In this document: positions 31,945 to 44,429 of the stretch, in pieces | Layout: each line of letters begins with the position of its first letter | How positions within the stretch are numbered: position 1 is the stretch's first letter | Assembly: GCA_021234155.1 (NCBI GenBank) | Contig: JAJEKV010000001.1 | Coordinates: forward strand, 27,669,768-27,733,767 | Length of the DNA: 64,000 bases | Reading direction: 5' to 3' | From: Isoetes taiwanensis | Taxonomy: Eukaryota; Streptophyta; Lycopodiopsida; Isoetales; Isoetaceae | The notes under the pieces: generated by a model | Told to the model about the DNA's origin: nothing | Databases searched by the model: none | What the model saw: the letters and a program-made list of their open reading frames with translations, nothing else | Made by a program: the position numbers and the translations under genes

Positions 31945-33228
31945 TGGTGATCCCGGAGGAGGTTTTCACCGAAGGACTTTTCGGGGATCCCTGACGCCCC
32001 GTGTCCGGTCGGGATGGTTGGTCCGCGTGCATGGGGACATGTTCAAACCGGCCGCCCGCGATCATTCCACGCCCGCTGGCCACCGTCGATTTTCATGCAA
32101 ATCGTACGTGGGGATCCCGGAGGAAGGAATCACCACCGGAGGTGGTGATCCCGGAGGCGGGGATAACGAGGCGGATATCGGATCGCCGATATCGGCCCCA
32201 CGTTGGTGATCCCGGAGGCAGGGATAACGCGGCCGATATCGGTCCGCCGTTATCGGCCTTCGGTGGGTGATCCCGGAGGAAGGAATCGCGTGCGGCGGTG
32301 TGGGTGATCCCGGAGGGCAGCATCTTCCCGGGTCCCCGAGGCTGCCCCTCACCGCCATGGTGGTGATCGAGGCCGGGATCACACACACGCCGACATCGGG
32401 CCAAGGTTATCGGGCCGGGCTTGGTGATCCCGGAGGCGTGGATAACGCTGGCCGATATCTGGCCGGCAAGTATCGGGCCTTCTGGGTGATCCCGAGGAAG
32501 GAATCGCCCGGGCGGTGGGTGATCCCGAGGTCGGGATTTCCACGTCCTCGAGGGCGGGCCCGAATCGCCATGGTGGTGATCCCTGAGGTCGGATCGTGGC
32601 GATATCGGGGCCGAGCATCGAGCGCCACGATGGCGATCCCGAGGAGGGGATCACACACACTACCGATATCGGGCGCTAGTTATCGGCCAGGCTTGGTGAT
32701 CCCTCGGAGGTGGATAACGCGTCGATATCGGTCCGGCCGCTATCGGCCTTCGGCGGGTGATCCCGAGGAAGGAATCGCTATCCGGGCGGTGTGGGTGATC
32801 CCCGAGGTCGATTTCCACGGGTCTCGAGGCCGGCCTCGAAAGCGGGTTATGGTGGTGATCCCCGAGGTCGGGATCGTGGCGATATCGGGTCGTATCGCCA
32901 CGCCGATGGCTTATCCCGAGGAGGGGATCACACACACTACCGAGCACGGGCGCTGGCATCGGCCAGGCTTTGGTGATCCCTGAGGGCGGATCAGCGTCGC
33001 GGATTCCGGGAGGGCTGGATCAGCGTTGGTGATACCGGAGGGGGAACACCACCACGGCCCGGATGTGTCGCGGGTCGGACGCTCAGATTTATGCAGACCC
33101 TCACGCGGTGTCGGGTCGGGGGCAAACGGGGTCCTCGGAACGGATTCCGTCGAGCCCTGGCGGTGATACCGGAGGACGGTTTTCTTACCTCCGGGATCCC
33201 CGAAACCAGGGTAAGACTATCCTGAGCC
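31945..33228. repeat. MULE right terminal inverted repeat and TIR satellite
   Basis: The outer 200 bp or so pairs with the left end. The inner part has many more copies than the left of a unit of roughly 55-70 bp: TGGTGATCCCGGAGG(C/T)G followed by GGATAACGC and a GATATCGG-type palindrome. The arms are therefore unequal (about 500 versus 1280 bp), which suggests expansion by slippage or unequal exchange. Confidence 0.75.
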
Positions 33229-33515
33229 CCGCATCCCCCACAATCGGGATTTATGAAGGCGGAAATAAAATTGACCATAATTTGCTTATTAAATGTTGAC
33301 TCTTGTATATAGATTCCATTTTCTTTAGAAACAGGTATGAGAAGACTGTAGATTTTGTTTTATTTTCCATCAAGAAGGATTGCAGAATAAGAGCATTTCT
33401 ATAATACTTGGAGTTTTATATTGATCTGTATTAGAAAATAGGCGGACATAAGAATGCACGACTTAAGTATAGCTATATGTCTGAAGAGGATCAAACTAAA
33501 AAAAAATAGAATGGT

Positions 33516-34889
33516 CTAGGCGCTGCCAAATTTCGTTTCCCAAATCTCAACTCCTTGAAGCTCATCTCTGGCTATGAACAGCCTATTGCCACCAGTTACA
33601 AAATCCACAATCTCATGGCCTGCATGCCTTCTGCTATGCTCCAGAAAATTCCTGCGAAATGTGCCTCCAAACCGTTCCCTCTCTTCAATTTTCTCTGCTG
33701 AACCAAGGGACAATTCAGACCACACTTCTACATCATTTCCCCTGCTGCAGAATATCTGTTTATTATAGCACAGAAGTTTGTTCTCTGGTCCAGAGGGTAA
33801 ATCCTGAAGGCTAGGGTTTGAATCTTCAATAAGTTTCCAAGGATCCTCCATATCTAGTTTGCGCAGATCTGCCATAGCCAAACTTCCGTTTCCAACACTC
33901 ACCTTAAACAGCCTTGAAAGCTCCTCACATGCGATCATGTCTGAGAAGGAATCCCTCTCAACAACCTTCATGCTCTGCACGTTAGGTTCAACCCATTCCC
34001 AAACAACCTTATTTGCTCTAACATCCCAAAGCCTGCTATAGCCACTAAATCCAAATGCTCCTCCATGCACTCCCACAGCCATAAGTAAATTCTGTGAAGA
34101 AATCCACTGTAGCTTGGTTGCAGCCTTTGAATATCCAGCAGAGGTACCTGTTTGCCTTCCAAATTCTAGCACTATTTGCATTGTACTCTTGTCCACCATG
34201 AGAAGAGCATTAGCCATCTTTTGCCCTGTTAAAAAACTACCAAAAATAGCAGAATCTGATGAGGCTATGGCCTGCACAGCAGGGTTAAAAATCCTTGGGT
34301 CTTCAGGATCACTCCATGTAAAGCTCTTCACATGTGTCCTATTTATAACATCATATATATGAAGACCTGGTAAATCAAGAGCTCCTGCTGCAACCATAGT
34401 ATCAGAAATCCTATTTAATGAAGTTATAACATGGAACTCTGTTAGGGTTGTGCACTGCTTTCTGAGAGCCCAATCGTAAGCTGATATTTTGCTCCCATGA
34501 GCAATCCATATGGACCCATCTTCACCTGCAGCCATGGCAGATGGATAATCCCTTCCATTCTGAAAAAGGGCACCTACTTTCTCAACATCTATTCCGTCAA
34601 GCATAGGAGGCGCCATAGCCATACGCACTGCATCCACTACTCCAAAATACTGGGCTTGGTCAATGAGGGCATCTCGGTCTCCAGCCTCCAGCTTCTGGTA
34701 AATCCTTCCAGTTCTAAGGATGCGGAGAAGCACAGAGAAGATTTTTGGATCTGCATCCACGAAAACCTCTTCATGCTTCCCATGTGTCAGATTTGCTAAT
34801 AATGAGTCTGGTCCGGCAGAAGAGATGGTCTCCGAGTTGGTTTCAAAGATTTTTCCTCCGACATTGAGCTTCACTCTCTTTTCCCCCAT
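33516..34889 (-). CDS. BTB/POZ (KCTD-type T1) domain protein, At2g24240-like
   Basis: Single-exon, 457-residue frame from ATG 34889 with no breaks. Residues 5-100 form a K+-channel tetramerisation (T1) type BTB domain: VKLNVGGKIFETNSETIS, then LLANL, FVDADPKIFSVLLRILRTG and YFGV. Residues about 120-450 are a beta-propeller-like region with WD-like strands (GEDGSIWIAHGSKISAYDW, YSRLWDVRANKVVWEW, GVEIWETKFG). This matches a small plant family of BTB proteins that lack introns. KCTD-type BTB domains commonly recruit CUL3 ubiquitin ligase, so a substrate-adaptor role is likely by family. Start choice: the first ATG gives the complete BTB strand 1. It is the clearest intact host gene in the window. 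Confidence 0.9.
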   Translation of the reverse strand: MGEKRVKLNVGGKIFETNSETISSAGPDSLLANLTHGKHEEVFVDADPKIFSVLLRILRTGRIYQKLEAGDRDALIDQAQYFGVVDAVRMAMAPPMLDGIDVEKVGALFQNGRDYPSAMAAGEDGSIWIAHGSKISAYDWALRKQCTTLTEFHVITSLNRISDTMVAAGALDLPGLHIYDVINRTHVKSFTWSDPEDPRIFNPAVQAIASSDSAIFGSFLTGQKMANALLMVDKSTMQIVLEFGRQTGTSAGYSKAATKLQWISSQNLLMAVGVHGGAFGFSGYSRLWDVRANKVVWEWVEPNVQSMKVVERDSFSDMIACEELSRLFKVSVGNGSLAMADLRKLDMEDPWKLIEDSNPSLQDLPSGPENKLLCYNKQIFCSRGNDVEVWSELSLGSAEKIEERERFGGTFRRNFLEHSRRHAGHEIVDFVTGGNRLFIARDELQGVEIWETKFGSA

Positions 34890-37800
34890 GTTTACAAACT
34901 GATCTAACGTTTCAAGCTATACTATATAGATGCACGATTGAAGTTTACCTTGTTTTGTAGCAGGCCGGAGCTGATCCCATCAAGGAATATTGTGCTCCCT
35001 TTTATGTACAATACAGAAGCGCAATGCCGAGTCCACGGGGCTTGGTCAGCAATGGCGACGGGTAGGCAGTGGTAAGCACACTCGTTTTCGCCACAATTTG
35101 TTTCCTATTCCGGAAGGGGTACTCTAGAAATGGTTGCAACTAAAAAACTTTTGTGTATTATATTGGCAGAGCTTCCAGTGGACGTTAAAAATTTTATCTT
35201 TTATCTTTACAAGAAATTTATTGCGGCGGCCTTGCTTTCCCAACCCCTTCTCTGTACACAACTGAGTGAAACAAAAAAATTTATTCGCAGTGCCCAAGAT
35301 CTTCTACTGACTCACTTATCGGTTAGAATTTTGTCTGGCAGCAAAATAGTTATAAACGATCTAGTTGTGTGTATTGTGTTATAGTTTAGAGACGCAAATT
35401 TAAATGCTTCATGTGCACAGTTAGAATGGTATTTGACTTACTTTTCAAATTTAAATACTTTGTGTGCGCAGTTACAATGGAAGGAATCAATCTAGCTAGG
35501 TCAAATGCCTCAATTCGTGGGAATTACTCATAAAGCCTAAGAAAGGTGTTACTATAAGGACCCATTTAACTTCACGCCCCCCTAACTTGGCATTAACAAG
35601 CCTTTGGTCATTCTAACTTGCATGAGTGTATTGAGTAGCTTTTTGTAGAATCATCTAAATGCCTAATTGCCAAAGGCAAACAATAGAACTATGGTCCAAA
35701 TCTGAACCAGACTTATATGTTGGAGCTACATAAAGGTTTTTAGGTGGATTAAGAGGATTGCTCAGACTGTTATACATGATGAAATTCATAACAATCAATT
35801 TCTCGAGAGCTTTTAGAAGAAGTGTGCAACTTGGGTACCAAGAGCACAAATCCATTACTATGCAAGCATTGTATTGTTAAATGTTGGGGCATTAACAGTG
35901 CATTTAGCTGCACAACTTTGAACAAAAAGATATTCGGCAGCCAAGGTGCGGCAATAAGTTTCTTGTGTTGATAGTTTAGAAACTTAACCTGTGTTCAGCA
36001 GAGAGTAATTTTTGAATAGTTTTAGAAACTTAACATAAAGGAAAATTTGCGGTTCACAAGCAGTTTTTCGAGACAAAATCGTCAATGTCTAAAGGTGTCT
36101 TCAAAGAGACACAATATTGCTTACCCCATCTGATCCACGTTCTACAGACCCAATCGACCTTGTTATGGCTTTCTGATTCTAAACTGCTCGGAGGTCAAGG
36201 TTCCACTCTGAAAACAGAGGCTTCGAGCAACCCAAAGATCCAAATAACATCATTATAACAGATGGCAGATGGTGTTTCGCTGGTTTGAGCTCGCAAGTAC
36301 AGAGATGCAAAAATCAAAATGTTTTGAAGCAAATCCCTTTTACGCGGAGGTTTAGAGTTTCTTCCCAGGTACGCAATAAGCTAATTTGGCTTATTTTCAG
36401 CCCTCTATGGGAATGTGAGGTCCTAAAGGCGGTTATGTATACCCTTGGCTGGCAAGAAGCCAAGTTGTTTCTCAGGCCCAAAATGGCAATTCTAGACTTC
36501 AAAAATAGGGCTATCATCATCTTTTTGTGATTCACATTAAAATGTTTTTCCATGCTTCATGAAATTTCCAGTTGGATGCACAATTTTTGCCAACATAGGC
36601 TCAAATCCGCCTGTCAAGCTACTTTTTTTTGCAATTTCATACTACCTGCTCTTTAATCCGAGCGAGATTTTTTACGTAGAAGGGGGCTTTGATGATGGCG
36701 GTCTCTGTGGATGGATCGGTGCTTCAATGGAGGTTCTGGTACGTTTGCAAACGGGTGCTCTGCAAAGACCGCCAAAGCAGAGCTCCTAATCGGAATGGGC
36801 CCCTATAGATATTCCCTAGTTGTGGGTGCTGCTTGTTTTGGCCCCTTCTGTTATGTTCTGCTGTTAGTCCTCACTGCGCAACCTTGCAGATTCTGTTCTT
36901 CCTTATCCTTTTCAAATCCATTCCAATGCAAAGGAGAAAAATGCAAGCTCCAGGAAAAAAATCTAGCCTCTTGGGCAAGTTTCCAATGATTCATTCCCAT
37001 CCTTCCATTACCCAGATCACGAACATGGCAATGCTCTTAAAGCTCTTTCTGCTCTGCCCATAATACATTTGGAAACAGAAAGCAAACCTACAGAAACAGA
37101 TCAGCTTCTGCTTCCAATAAATCATCCTCTGCTTCAAGCTCGCATTCAGATTTGGCTATGGCGACGGATTTGGGTCGGGACCTAGAAAAAATTCTGTGCC
37201 TCCAGATGGTGCCAGAGCTTAGCTATGTCCATGCTACTCTAAGGAGGCCGGAATGCAAAGCACTTACCCTGGTGTTCTTGCTAAAAGCTCATAGCGCCCA
37301 AAAAAGCTGCAGTTATGTGCCAAGACACATGGGCAGGACGCCTCCTCTTACTCCACTTGACCCGATCCGACCCTTCATCCTCTGCTTCATGAAGATCTGA
37401 ACTGGCAGAGTAGAACAGACAGAACACACTAGAACAGAAAAAACAAAATCAAACCTGGCTTCGATGGAATTTTTTTTTTAAGCCTTCTAAGTCGGTGGAC
37501 CCAACTAAAGAAGGGCAGATCGTTAAACAGGCCCAAATCGGATTGGATTTTGCTTACCTCCACAAATCGGACCCCTTTTGCAGAGATTTCTTCATCTCGC
37601 GTTGCGCAACAAAGCAATGACCAAGGCGGATGATGCCCATCGCCTCTGCTCATATAATTAATCACAATGTCTTCAATCATAGAGCACACTTTTTCTACTG
37701 CTCATTAGATGTTCCTCTGATCACGATCTGGCCCTTTTCACTGTATCGATTATCGGGAACAACTTGCACACTGATGTCGGCAAGCAAGGCGCCCGCTGTT

Positions 37801-38280
37801 AGGTTGCTCGACGGAGGAAGAGCACTTGGATTACGGCGACATCCTTTTGCGACGTCTCCAACACAAAGTGTTGACGTCATGGTCATTTTTTAGTCTTTAG
37901 GTTCCATATACAGGTGTCAATACCAGGGCTGCTCAAAGAAATATTACACCATCAAACAAAAAATAAGACTGCATTATATATGTTAGGATAGGAATCTTTT
38001 ATTGTGGGTCATTGGTGGACAGAATATTCCTTACATTATGCCACATCAAGGGCCTCGGATTATTTTTGCCTTTACCCCAATGGAACTTACAATGGTGGAA
38101 ATTGAATCAACAAAAACCACTCTATTCACATGACTCTCACACAAAACACAAGTAAACACCAACAACAGAACTACAGGCAAAACCCATCACAAATCTAGCA
38201 GAAGCAGCACAAGTCTTGCAGAAGTAGAAGCGGATCTCCAATCGCCTCTCCTGGAAGGAACTTTTCCACCTTCCAGACCA
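34890..38280. other. Intergenic, no supported gene
   Basis: About 3.4 kb. Only short open frames; none has a recognisable domain. A minus-strand pair at 37886-37430 (TSTLCVGDVAKG..., then MIEDIVINYMSRGDGH...) is open but unrecognised and joined only across a stop. The segment just upstream of the BTB gene (34890-35100) is its presumed promoter. No repeats longer than about 15 bp were noticed. Confidence 0.4.
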
Positions 38281-38313
38281 TAAAGAACAGAGAACAATAG
38301 AATAGGGGTTGGA

Positions 38314-38444
38314 GGATTCGAACCTCTAGGCTAAACCGGCCTCACCAGAAGCCACTAGAAAAACTAACACCATGCCCATCTCAAAACTTGCATGCAGTGA
38401 CATCCGGCAAAGAAGAAACCACAGCCAATGTGGGATTTGAACTC
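38314..38444 (-). repeat. tRNA-like B boxes (SINE debris)
   Basis: The minus strand has GGTTCGAATCC (38314-38324), a perfect Pol III B box, preceded by GTTTAGCCTAGA in the spacing of a tRNA arm, and a second weaker match (38432-38444). No complete cloverleaf could be drawn by eye. Confidence 0.4.
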
Positions 38445-39461
38445 ACACATCCTAGGTTTGGTAGAACGTAAGCGCGCAGAGGAAAGCTTCAAACCAAAAA
38501 TCACTTATGATGCATTGACTAAAGCATAGATTGAAGAGAAGATAATGATAATCTGCAAAAGAGATTGAAGATGACACCATTGGAGGCTAGGTTGAGGACA
38601 ATGAATTTGAAGGTTGTAAATGTCCTTGCCCTAGGGGGTGGAGGTTCTAAAAGAAGGATCATTGTCATAAAAAAACTGGTGGATTCAAGTAGGGTATGGT
38701 CGCCATGTTCCGCGCACTTAAGAGGCAAATTGGCCCAATGCAGCCGGAGTTCACGCGTCCCTCGATCTGTCGACTAATTTGGATACCTAATGTTGTATGT
38801 AACAACTTCTCCAAAGACATGGACACCAAAAAATATCAGGCTAGAAAGTTATGGTGCCTTAAAGTAAAGGGGGTGCAGCGTCCATCGTCGCAAGGCCCCT
38901 AACCACACTGCGTGGTACTCGAGGCCACCTTTCGGGGGTATTGCCTGCAGACGCGCGATAAATGCCACCTACCGCGCACTCGAGTGAACTTGCACGCCTG
39001 ACCGTCTCTCACGGTCGGGCCACATCCCATTAATATCGGCGGGCCTAGATGCCGTATACGAGGCCTATAGCGCCAGCTACCGATACGTATGCCGCCAGCT
39101 ATCGAGGTACCTGCCAACGTTGCCTTTTTAGCCCTCCTCCGTCAAAATTCGAGCCGATTTTCCATACTGCAATCCCAAATCTGCATCCAAATTGGCCCGA
39201 ACATTCTCTGCCTCATCCAGAGGAAAGGTAATTTGGCTTTAAAACCCAGATTTTTGGAAATCCGGAACCGCCAGGTACGTGGAAGGGGCATCATTACAGT
39301 TACTAGTTTAAATTGAGAGCTCGACCAGCCACTATTCCATTCCGTTTAAGCATCCCGGGGGCCCCAAGCGTCGGAGGTAAGCGTTGATCGTCTGTTGTGT
39401 ATTTGTTGTCGAGTCGCAACTGATTTCAGGCGTTTTTCATTGCAGCACAAAAGAAGTCGCC

Positions 39462-39755
39462 ATGGATCACGCGAGGAGAACCAGCTATCCTGGGTCGGGT
39501 TCTAGGTGGGACGTCGTTAGGGGTAGCGGCTCTGATCCTAGCAGGAGGGCTCGCCCTCTTCCGAGCGCTCCGCCCTCGCCTGCGAGCTCGACAACTTCGA
39601 CGACTCTCAACAGTTTCAGGGTTAGAAATTGCTTAGTAACCCCGGCCGAGATTACAACAGCCGTGGGTTCGTCTGTTAGCGTAGAGGTTTCGCCTGAGAT
39701 CGTGTCCCAGGTTGAGCGGGCGAAGTCCGAAGCAGATCTCATACATTGCAGATAG
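39462..39755 (+). CDS. Small Ser/Pro/Arg-rich ORF, unknown
   Basis: 97-codon frame after a TTTTCATTGCAG acceptor. It starts MDHARRTSYPGSGS, has a Pro/Ser-rich stretch (PLPSAPPSPASSTTSTT), and ends VSQVERAKSEADLIHCR. The region from 38870 to 39800 is GC-richer than its surroundings. No known domain. It may be the first coding exon of a lost gene or a chance frame in a GC-rich element remnant. Confidence 0.25.
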   Translation: MDHARRTSYPGSGSRWDVVRGSGSDPSRRARPLPSAPPSPASSTTSTTLNSFRVRNCLVTPAEITTAVGSSVSVEVSPEIVSQVERAKSEADLIHCR

Positions 39756-40203
39756 TGATCACAGAAGGAGACCACGTGCTCTTCCAGAGCCCCGTGGGTT
39801 AATGAACTGCAGCCCCTTTGTACAGAAGGCCCCCCTGGACGATCCCCTCCTCTCCTTGCTTTTTGGTTTATGTTGTGATACAGCCCCTTGGGCTTATTTT
39901 GTGAAGCCTCGGGGCTAAATTTTGTATGATCAAAATTTTATATAATGCATTGAGCTTCTGATTAATGGCCCTATTGGTTGTGTTGATTACTTATGTTATT
40001 TGTGTGGATGACAATAATTGTGTCAGGTCCATGCCCCATATTGGTAAAGGATTGGGAAATCAGTTGCAAACAATATGTACAATTGAGTTCACTCCATTTA
40101 GTATCTTGTCGACGCCTTAATTGTCTCAGGTTTCATCCGAGTCTTCAGATATCTGTGCATATTGTATGTTAATAGCAGAGTCAAATAAAATATAAACTTA
40201 GAA

Positions 40204-41517
40204 TCAAGAGTGCAAGGTGAACCAGCATACCTGACTACCAGCGGGTGTAGCTATGAATGAGGTCCCCTTCCCAAACCTTGGAGTTGGCAGGGTTTCACGA
40301 GCCATCTCAGCACTCCATATTCTTGCAAACCCAACATCCATGCCCCTTGCATGGCTAACAATTGCAAGGTCCACCTCAATTTCCACCATCTCTCTGGTAA
40401 TCCTTGCCTTGTCTATTGCAACATCTTGGTCATGTTGGGGTCCTGAATTGGCTGCAGCATAGTTCACCCATCCCTGTGTGTCTAGTCTTATTGAGTTGCC
40501 ATGACCAATGTCAGCATGTTGCTGTGGAGCTGGCAAGTCCCACCTCTTCAACGGGAATTGAGTGTGCTGATTGGGTTTGCTACAGGTCTAACTAGAGGTA
40601 TGCAACCCTCAATGTTTATATCCTGCCCATGTCCAGCATCACCCGAGCAAATATGTGTGTCATCTAAACTGCATATGACTTGCACCCCATCAACATCCTC
40701 CAATGGTTGTAAGTTCAGGTCTACACAGGGACTAACAGGACCAGCAGGCTCAAGGTTTTGGTCAATACCTGGGCACGTCTGATTGCCTGTAATGGCTGCC
40801 CCAAGTGGGCTGACTGCCCTAAGTGGACTCAACCCTTGCCTCATTCTCAGTCTGTTCCTCACCTGTAACCTTCTTGTCTTCACCTCCTCGCTCAATACCA
40901 TTTGAAAACCAAAAATAGATGCCACTCTAGACACCCCCCTTGGATACATAAACTCCCTAAGCCTTGCAGCACTTGCAACTTCAGCTGCATCAGCTATCTT
41001 CCTCCTCTCTCTTTCCTTCCTGTTAGCCTGTGCCCTCTTCAGCTTGTGCCCTCTTCCTCCCAGTTAGCCTCCCTTTTAGCCTTTCTCCTTGCAGTCTCGA
41101 CCTTCCTTGCTGCCAACTGCTCCAATTTCAAATTTTCGGCCTCTGCCCTTCTTGTCTGTTCTGCTCTCAATGCCTCGCAAAAACCATCACTCGATATGTG
41201 CACTCTTCCCCCCAGATCTGGGGCAAACCCCCTCTTCCTTGCCCTCATGGCCTGTGATGGCCGCACACATGTTTGAGATGGATCTTGCAGACCAGCCATA
41301 GACCCTCCAACATCATGGACATGCAGTTGACTTAAGAAGCCATCACTGCAGCAGCACCTTCATCACCAATTTCATGTGTATGTTCCACATGCACAGATTG
41401 CTCCACATGCTCACCAGCTGGAATGTGTGGCGCTTGGTCATTTTGCACATCAGTTGGGAGTTGTCCAGGTAAGGCCTCCCATAGCTGGTGCACTTTTGCG
41501 ATGTCAAATCCTTCCAT
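40204..41517 (-). pseudogene. Basic coiled-coil protein of the 40-48 kb element
   Basis: Minus-strand frames 41517-41332, 41299-41039, about 41040-40548 and 40551-40204 read as one protein broken by stops or indels near 41330, 41040 and 40550. The middle has a strong basic coiled coil (RRAEAENLKLEQLAARKVET, then KRAQANRKERERRKIADAAE), and the following part includes MYPRGVSRVASIFGFQM. The C-terminal part is acidic/polar and ends before a GT donor at about 40230. No enzyme domain is visible. It is divergent from the plus-strand gene at 41681, with about 165 bp between, suggesting a shared promoter. Function unknown. Confidence 0.4.
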
Positions 41518-41680
41518 TGGTGCATCTGGATGGTACTCTTCTCCAGCCTACTCATGGCCTTCTGTAATGTCTCCGGAATCGTCCGACCCATTACTGCAGT
41601 ATCTTCAATGAATATGGAGATAATTCATGTTTTGAGTTAAGAAAACTCTGTTTTTTGATCTAAATTCCGCAGCTTGAAGC

Positions 41681-43888
41681 ATGGCGACCAAAACCAATTC
41701 CGGCGAGGTACAAGCTCTCTCTTGCGTTTCTAAATTATTTTTAAGGGACCAAGCTAAGAACTCGGTTTTGCAGGAGTTACTTTTTGCAAGAACACCCATT
41801 GAATTTGCAAGGAATCGGAAACTTGCGATGGAGGGAAAGAATCCAAGAAGTATCAAGCGGGCAGATGTTCCAAGTGCTGATTTTTTGCAGGTTTGGGAAA
41901 AACCTATGCCCAAAACCGGCAAGATACACATCAAGTTAATCAAGCCCCAGTTTAAGACAACACTCTCTGATTTGATAGAGAGAGTTTATCAGAAACCGCT
42001 TCCAAATAATGAACTGAGAACCCTTTTTGCAAGGGCTTTCGCCTGGTCACATACTGCAAAGACATTGCAGAATCCTGACGAGTTTAAGGTTAATTGGGCG
42101 AGTCTAGCAGCAGATGCTTACAGGATTGGCCAAGCTCAGCTGAACAAAGAACATGTGAATGCTTTCGAGAAGAACACCACTGCACTACTGAATCACACAA
42201 GGTCACTTTCCCATATGTATGAGGATAGCAAGAAGGAATTGGTGCAGAAACAGGTCGACCTGTTGAGAATGGAAGGTTCCATCAGCAACTCAAATGCAAA
42301 CTTCAAGGATCTAGAAGAAGAGCTAAAGGAGAAGAGGCAGATGTGGATGGAATTGCAGCTGCTCAGTCCTGATGAAGAAGTGGCAATACAAGAGTTGCAA
42401 AGAGATGAGCAAGCTCTCCAAGCTTTTCTAGTCAAGCAGACGTCGAAGGTGAACACATCAGGTTTGCATGAACTAAAGAAAGATATTTCTATTCTCAAAT
42501 CTGATATTGATAATTATGAAACTAATATGAAGTATTGGCATGCCAAGTGCAAGCATGTGGCTCACTTGCATCAGAATGAGAAATCCAAGAAGAGTCTCCC
42601 AAAACTGGGAATGGGAACTTATAATTTTCCAATGTCCAAAGGGGCAACCACATGTGAGGGCTGTAGCCTTCTGTTTTCAGAAGAATATGAATTGCATGTT
42701 AAGATTAAATCATGTGGTCATATTTACCATGTTATATGTTTCAGTGTTGTGCTGGAAAGCATGTATTGCATTACATCTGGCTGTGATGCCGAGGTTCCTC
42801 CTAGTATTCTCGATGAACTTGGTTTCAAGGAACTCAAGCCACCAGATTCAGATGAAGAAGAATCAAGTGAAGAAACAGAAGCAGAAGAAGTGGAAAAAAG
42901 CAGCAAGGTCAAGTGTGGAAAAAAGCAGAAGGAGGTGACACCCAAGAAGAGATTCAGAGAAGAAACTAGCTCGAGCACCTCTTTGTTTAATGATCCACCA
43001 AGCTCATATTTTCAGCCTGTTAGAGTAGCAAAGAAAAGAATAGCAAGGAGTGCCACTAAGTCATGTGGTCAAAAACCCACAGATCAAGGTATTTATTCAG
43101 TATTTTCTCAAGTTAGTTAAACCTTGCTTGAAGTTTGTTTATTCCTTGCAGATCCAATTGATGTGGACAAGGTTAGTCCAATGAAGTTCTCTCACTTAAC
43201 TCGTGAAGAGAGTCCTCAGATAGGCACTAAAGCAGCAGGTAATTAATTTAACATTGAGATTTGAGATGTACTACAATTACTTAATAAGATTTTTTTTTGC
43301 TGCAGACAATACCTATGATGATGTTGTAGATAACATTGTCCAACATTATTTTGCAGTGCATGATTTGTCTCCAAAAATGAAAGGTAAGCAACATTTCAGC
43401 ATATATAACATTTACTGATGTGCATTTGACTTACAGCAGCTTTTTAAATGCAGAAAAAATTTCAAAAGTGGTTGGACAGGAAGGTGCTGTGGAAACTGAG
43501 GTTTCAGACAAGGGTTTATCTGCAATGAACACTCCACTTAAAGAAGGTAAGCACTTTTTCAGCACATGTGTTCAAGAGTTTTATTTTAGACTAATCTAAC
43601 TTGTATTATGCAGATCCTCCAGTTCCAGTTGCAGTGGTTGAGCAAATGCCAATTACCTTGAGCACTTGCTATCTTGCACATTTTGCTTGCACAAATAAAT
43701 TTTTATTGACTTGTTTGTTTGCAGGTCGAGAATTGAGCACAGTGGTGATCTCACCAGCACGTGAGATATTTTCTCCAGCACAGAGGAAAGTGTTGTTGTC
43801 TCCACAAAGCCCAGATAGCCCCATGGAGGATGATGTTACCATGGAGAAGTGGTTGGAGAAGAAGCTGCATAAGAAGTTGCAGCTCTAA
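41681..43888 (+). CDS. Coiled-coil protein with RING-like zinc finger
   Basis: Exons: 41681-about 43087, then four or five short exons (about 43152-43240, 43307-43382, 43454-43545, 43615-43690 and 43725-43888), each with GT/AG. Residues 1-150 are an unknown globular part (ADFLQVWEKPMPKTGKIHIK). About 160-290 form a long coiled coil. About 320-370 form a zinc finger: CEGC, CGHIYHVIC, then C....C, a C2-H2-C-type RING-like order. This is followed by an acidic tract (DSDEEESSEETEAEEVEKSS) and a basic nuclear-signal-like KKQKEVTPKKR. The last exon is rich in SP sites (ISPAREIFSPAQRKVLLSPQ). No breaks. It lies between two element genes, so an accessory role in that element is my inference; ubiquitin-ligase activity is possible but not shown. 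Confidence 0.6.
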
Positions 43889-44032
43889 TTTAATCTTCAT
43901 GTTGATAATACTGTTTTTTTTTATGATGAATATTGCACCAATTTTCCCCTTAGGTGCAGTGATTTTCTGAACTATTTTGTATCACACTGTTATCAAATGA
44001 ATCTTATGAATCAAATGATATGAATTTCAACA

Positions 44033-44150
44033 TCATGTTTGCTTGCTATTTTGAACATTTGTTATGAATTCAAACACAATTCAAACACACTTCCAATTCA
44101 ATTTCAATTCACACACAATTCAAACACACTTCTAATTCAAATTCAATTCA
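44033..44150. repeat. Low-complexity AATTCAA(A)CACA repeats
   Basis: Short imperfect tandem units (AATTCAAACACACTT and TTCAATTCA variants) between the convergent genes at 43888 and 44430. Likely slippage-derived. Confidence 0.6.
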
Positions 44151-44429
44151 TTTGCAAAGCTCAAGCAAAGATAGCTCACTTGATGCAGGTTCATCTGAGT
44201 TTTGAGCTATCAATGCACTGTTCTGTGGCAAGCTGTCCAATATTTGGTTATGTGTATCTTCTGGCAGATCAAAACAGTTACCAATAATCTTGCTCAACTC
44301 AAAACAAACAGAAGTAACCAAATGACTATAAACATTACACTCTAGTCCATTTACCAGTAACTCATATCTGCTCCCCCCTAAGAACTTGTCGAATAATCCA
44401 GTAACAACTACCTCATTTCTGGCAAACTT

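Larger units (their letters stand above)
24315..33228. mobile_element. Mutator-like element (MULE), complete, 9-bp TSD
   Basis: Left end GGTTCAGGATAGTCTTACCC and right end (reverse complement) GGCTCAGGATAGTCTTACCC begin long terminal inverted repeats that stay nearly identical for roughly 100 bp and remain alignable for about 200 bp. The element is flanked by a perfect 9-bp direct duplication CCGCATCCC (24306-24314 and 33229-33237), the size typical of Mutator-like elements. Inside are a SWIM-finger remnant, a small unknown gene, an Ulp1-type protease gene and two hairpin arrays. No full MURA catalytic domain was seen, so mobility probably depended on another copy. Confidence 0.85.

Noticed and set aside
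32000-33000. Gly/Arg-rich proteins in the MULE right arm
   Set aside because: Same reason: repeated GATCCCGGAGG units keep several frames open on both strands.
37430-37893. Host gene on the minus strand near 37.4-37.9 kb
   Set aside because: Two short open frames separated by a stop, no domain, no convincing splice join; not reported as a gene.
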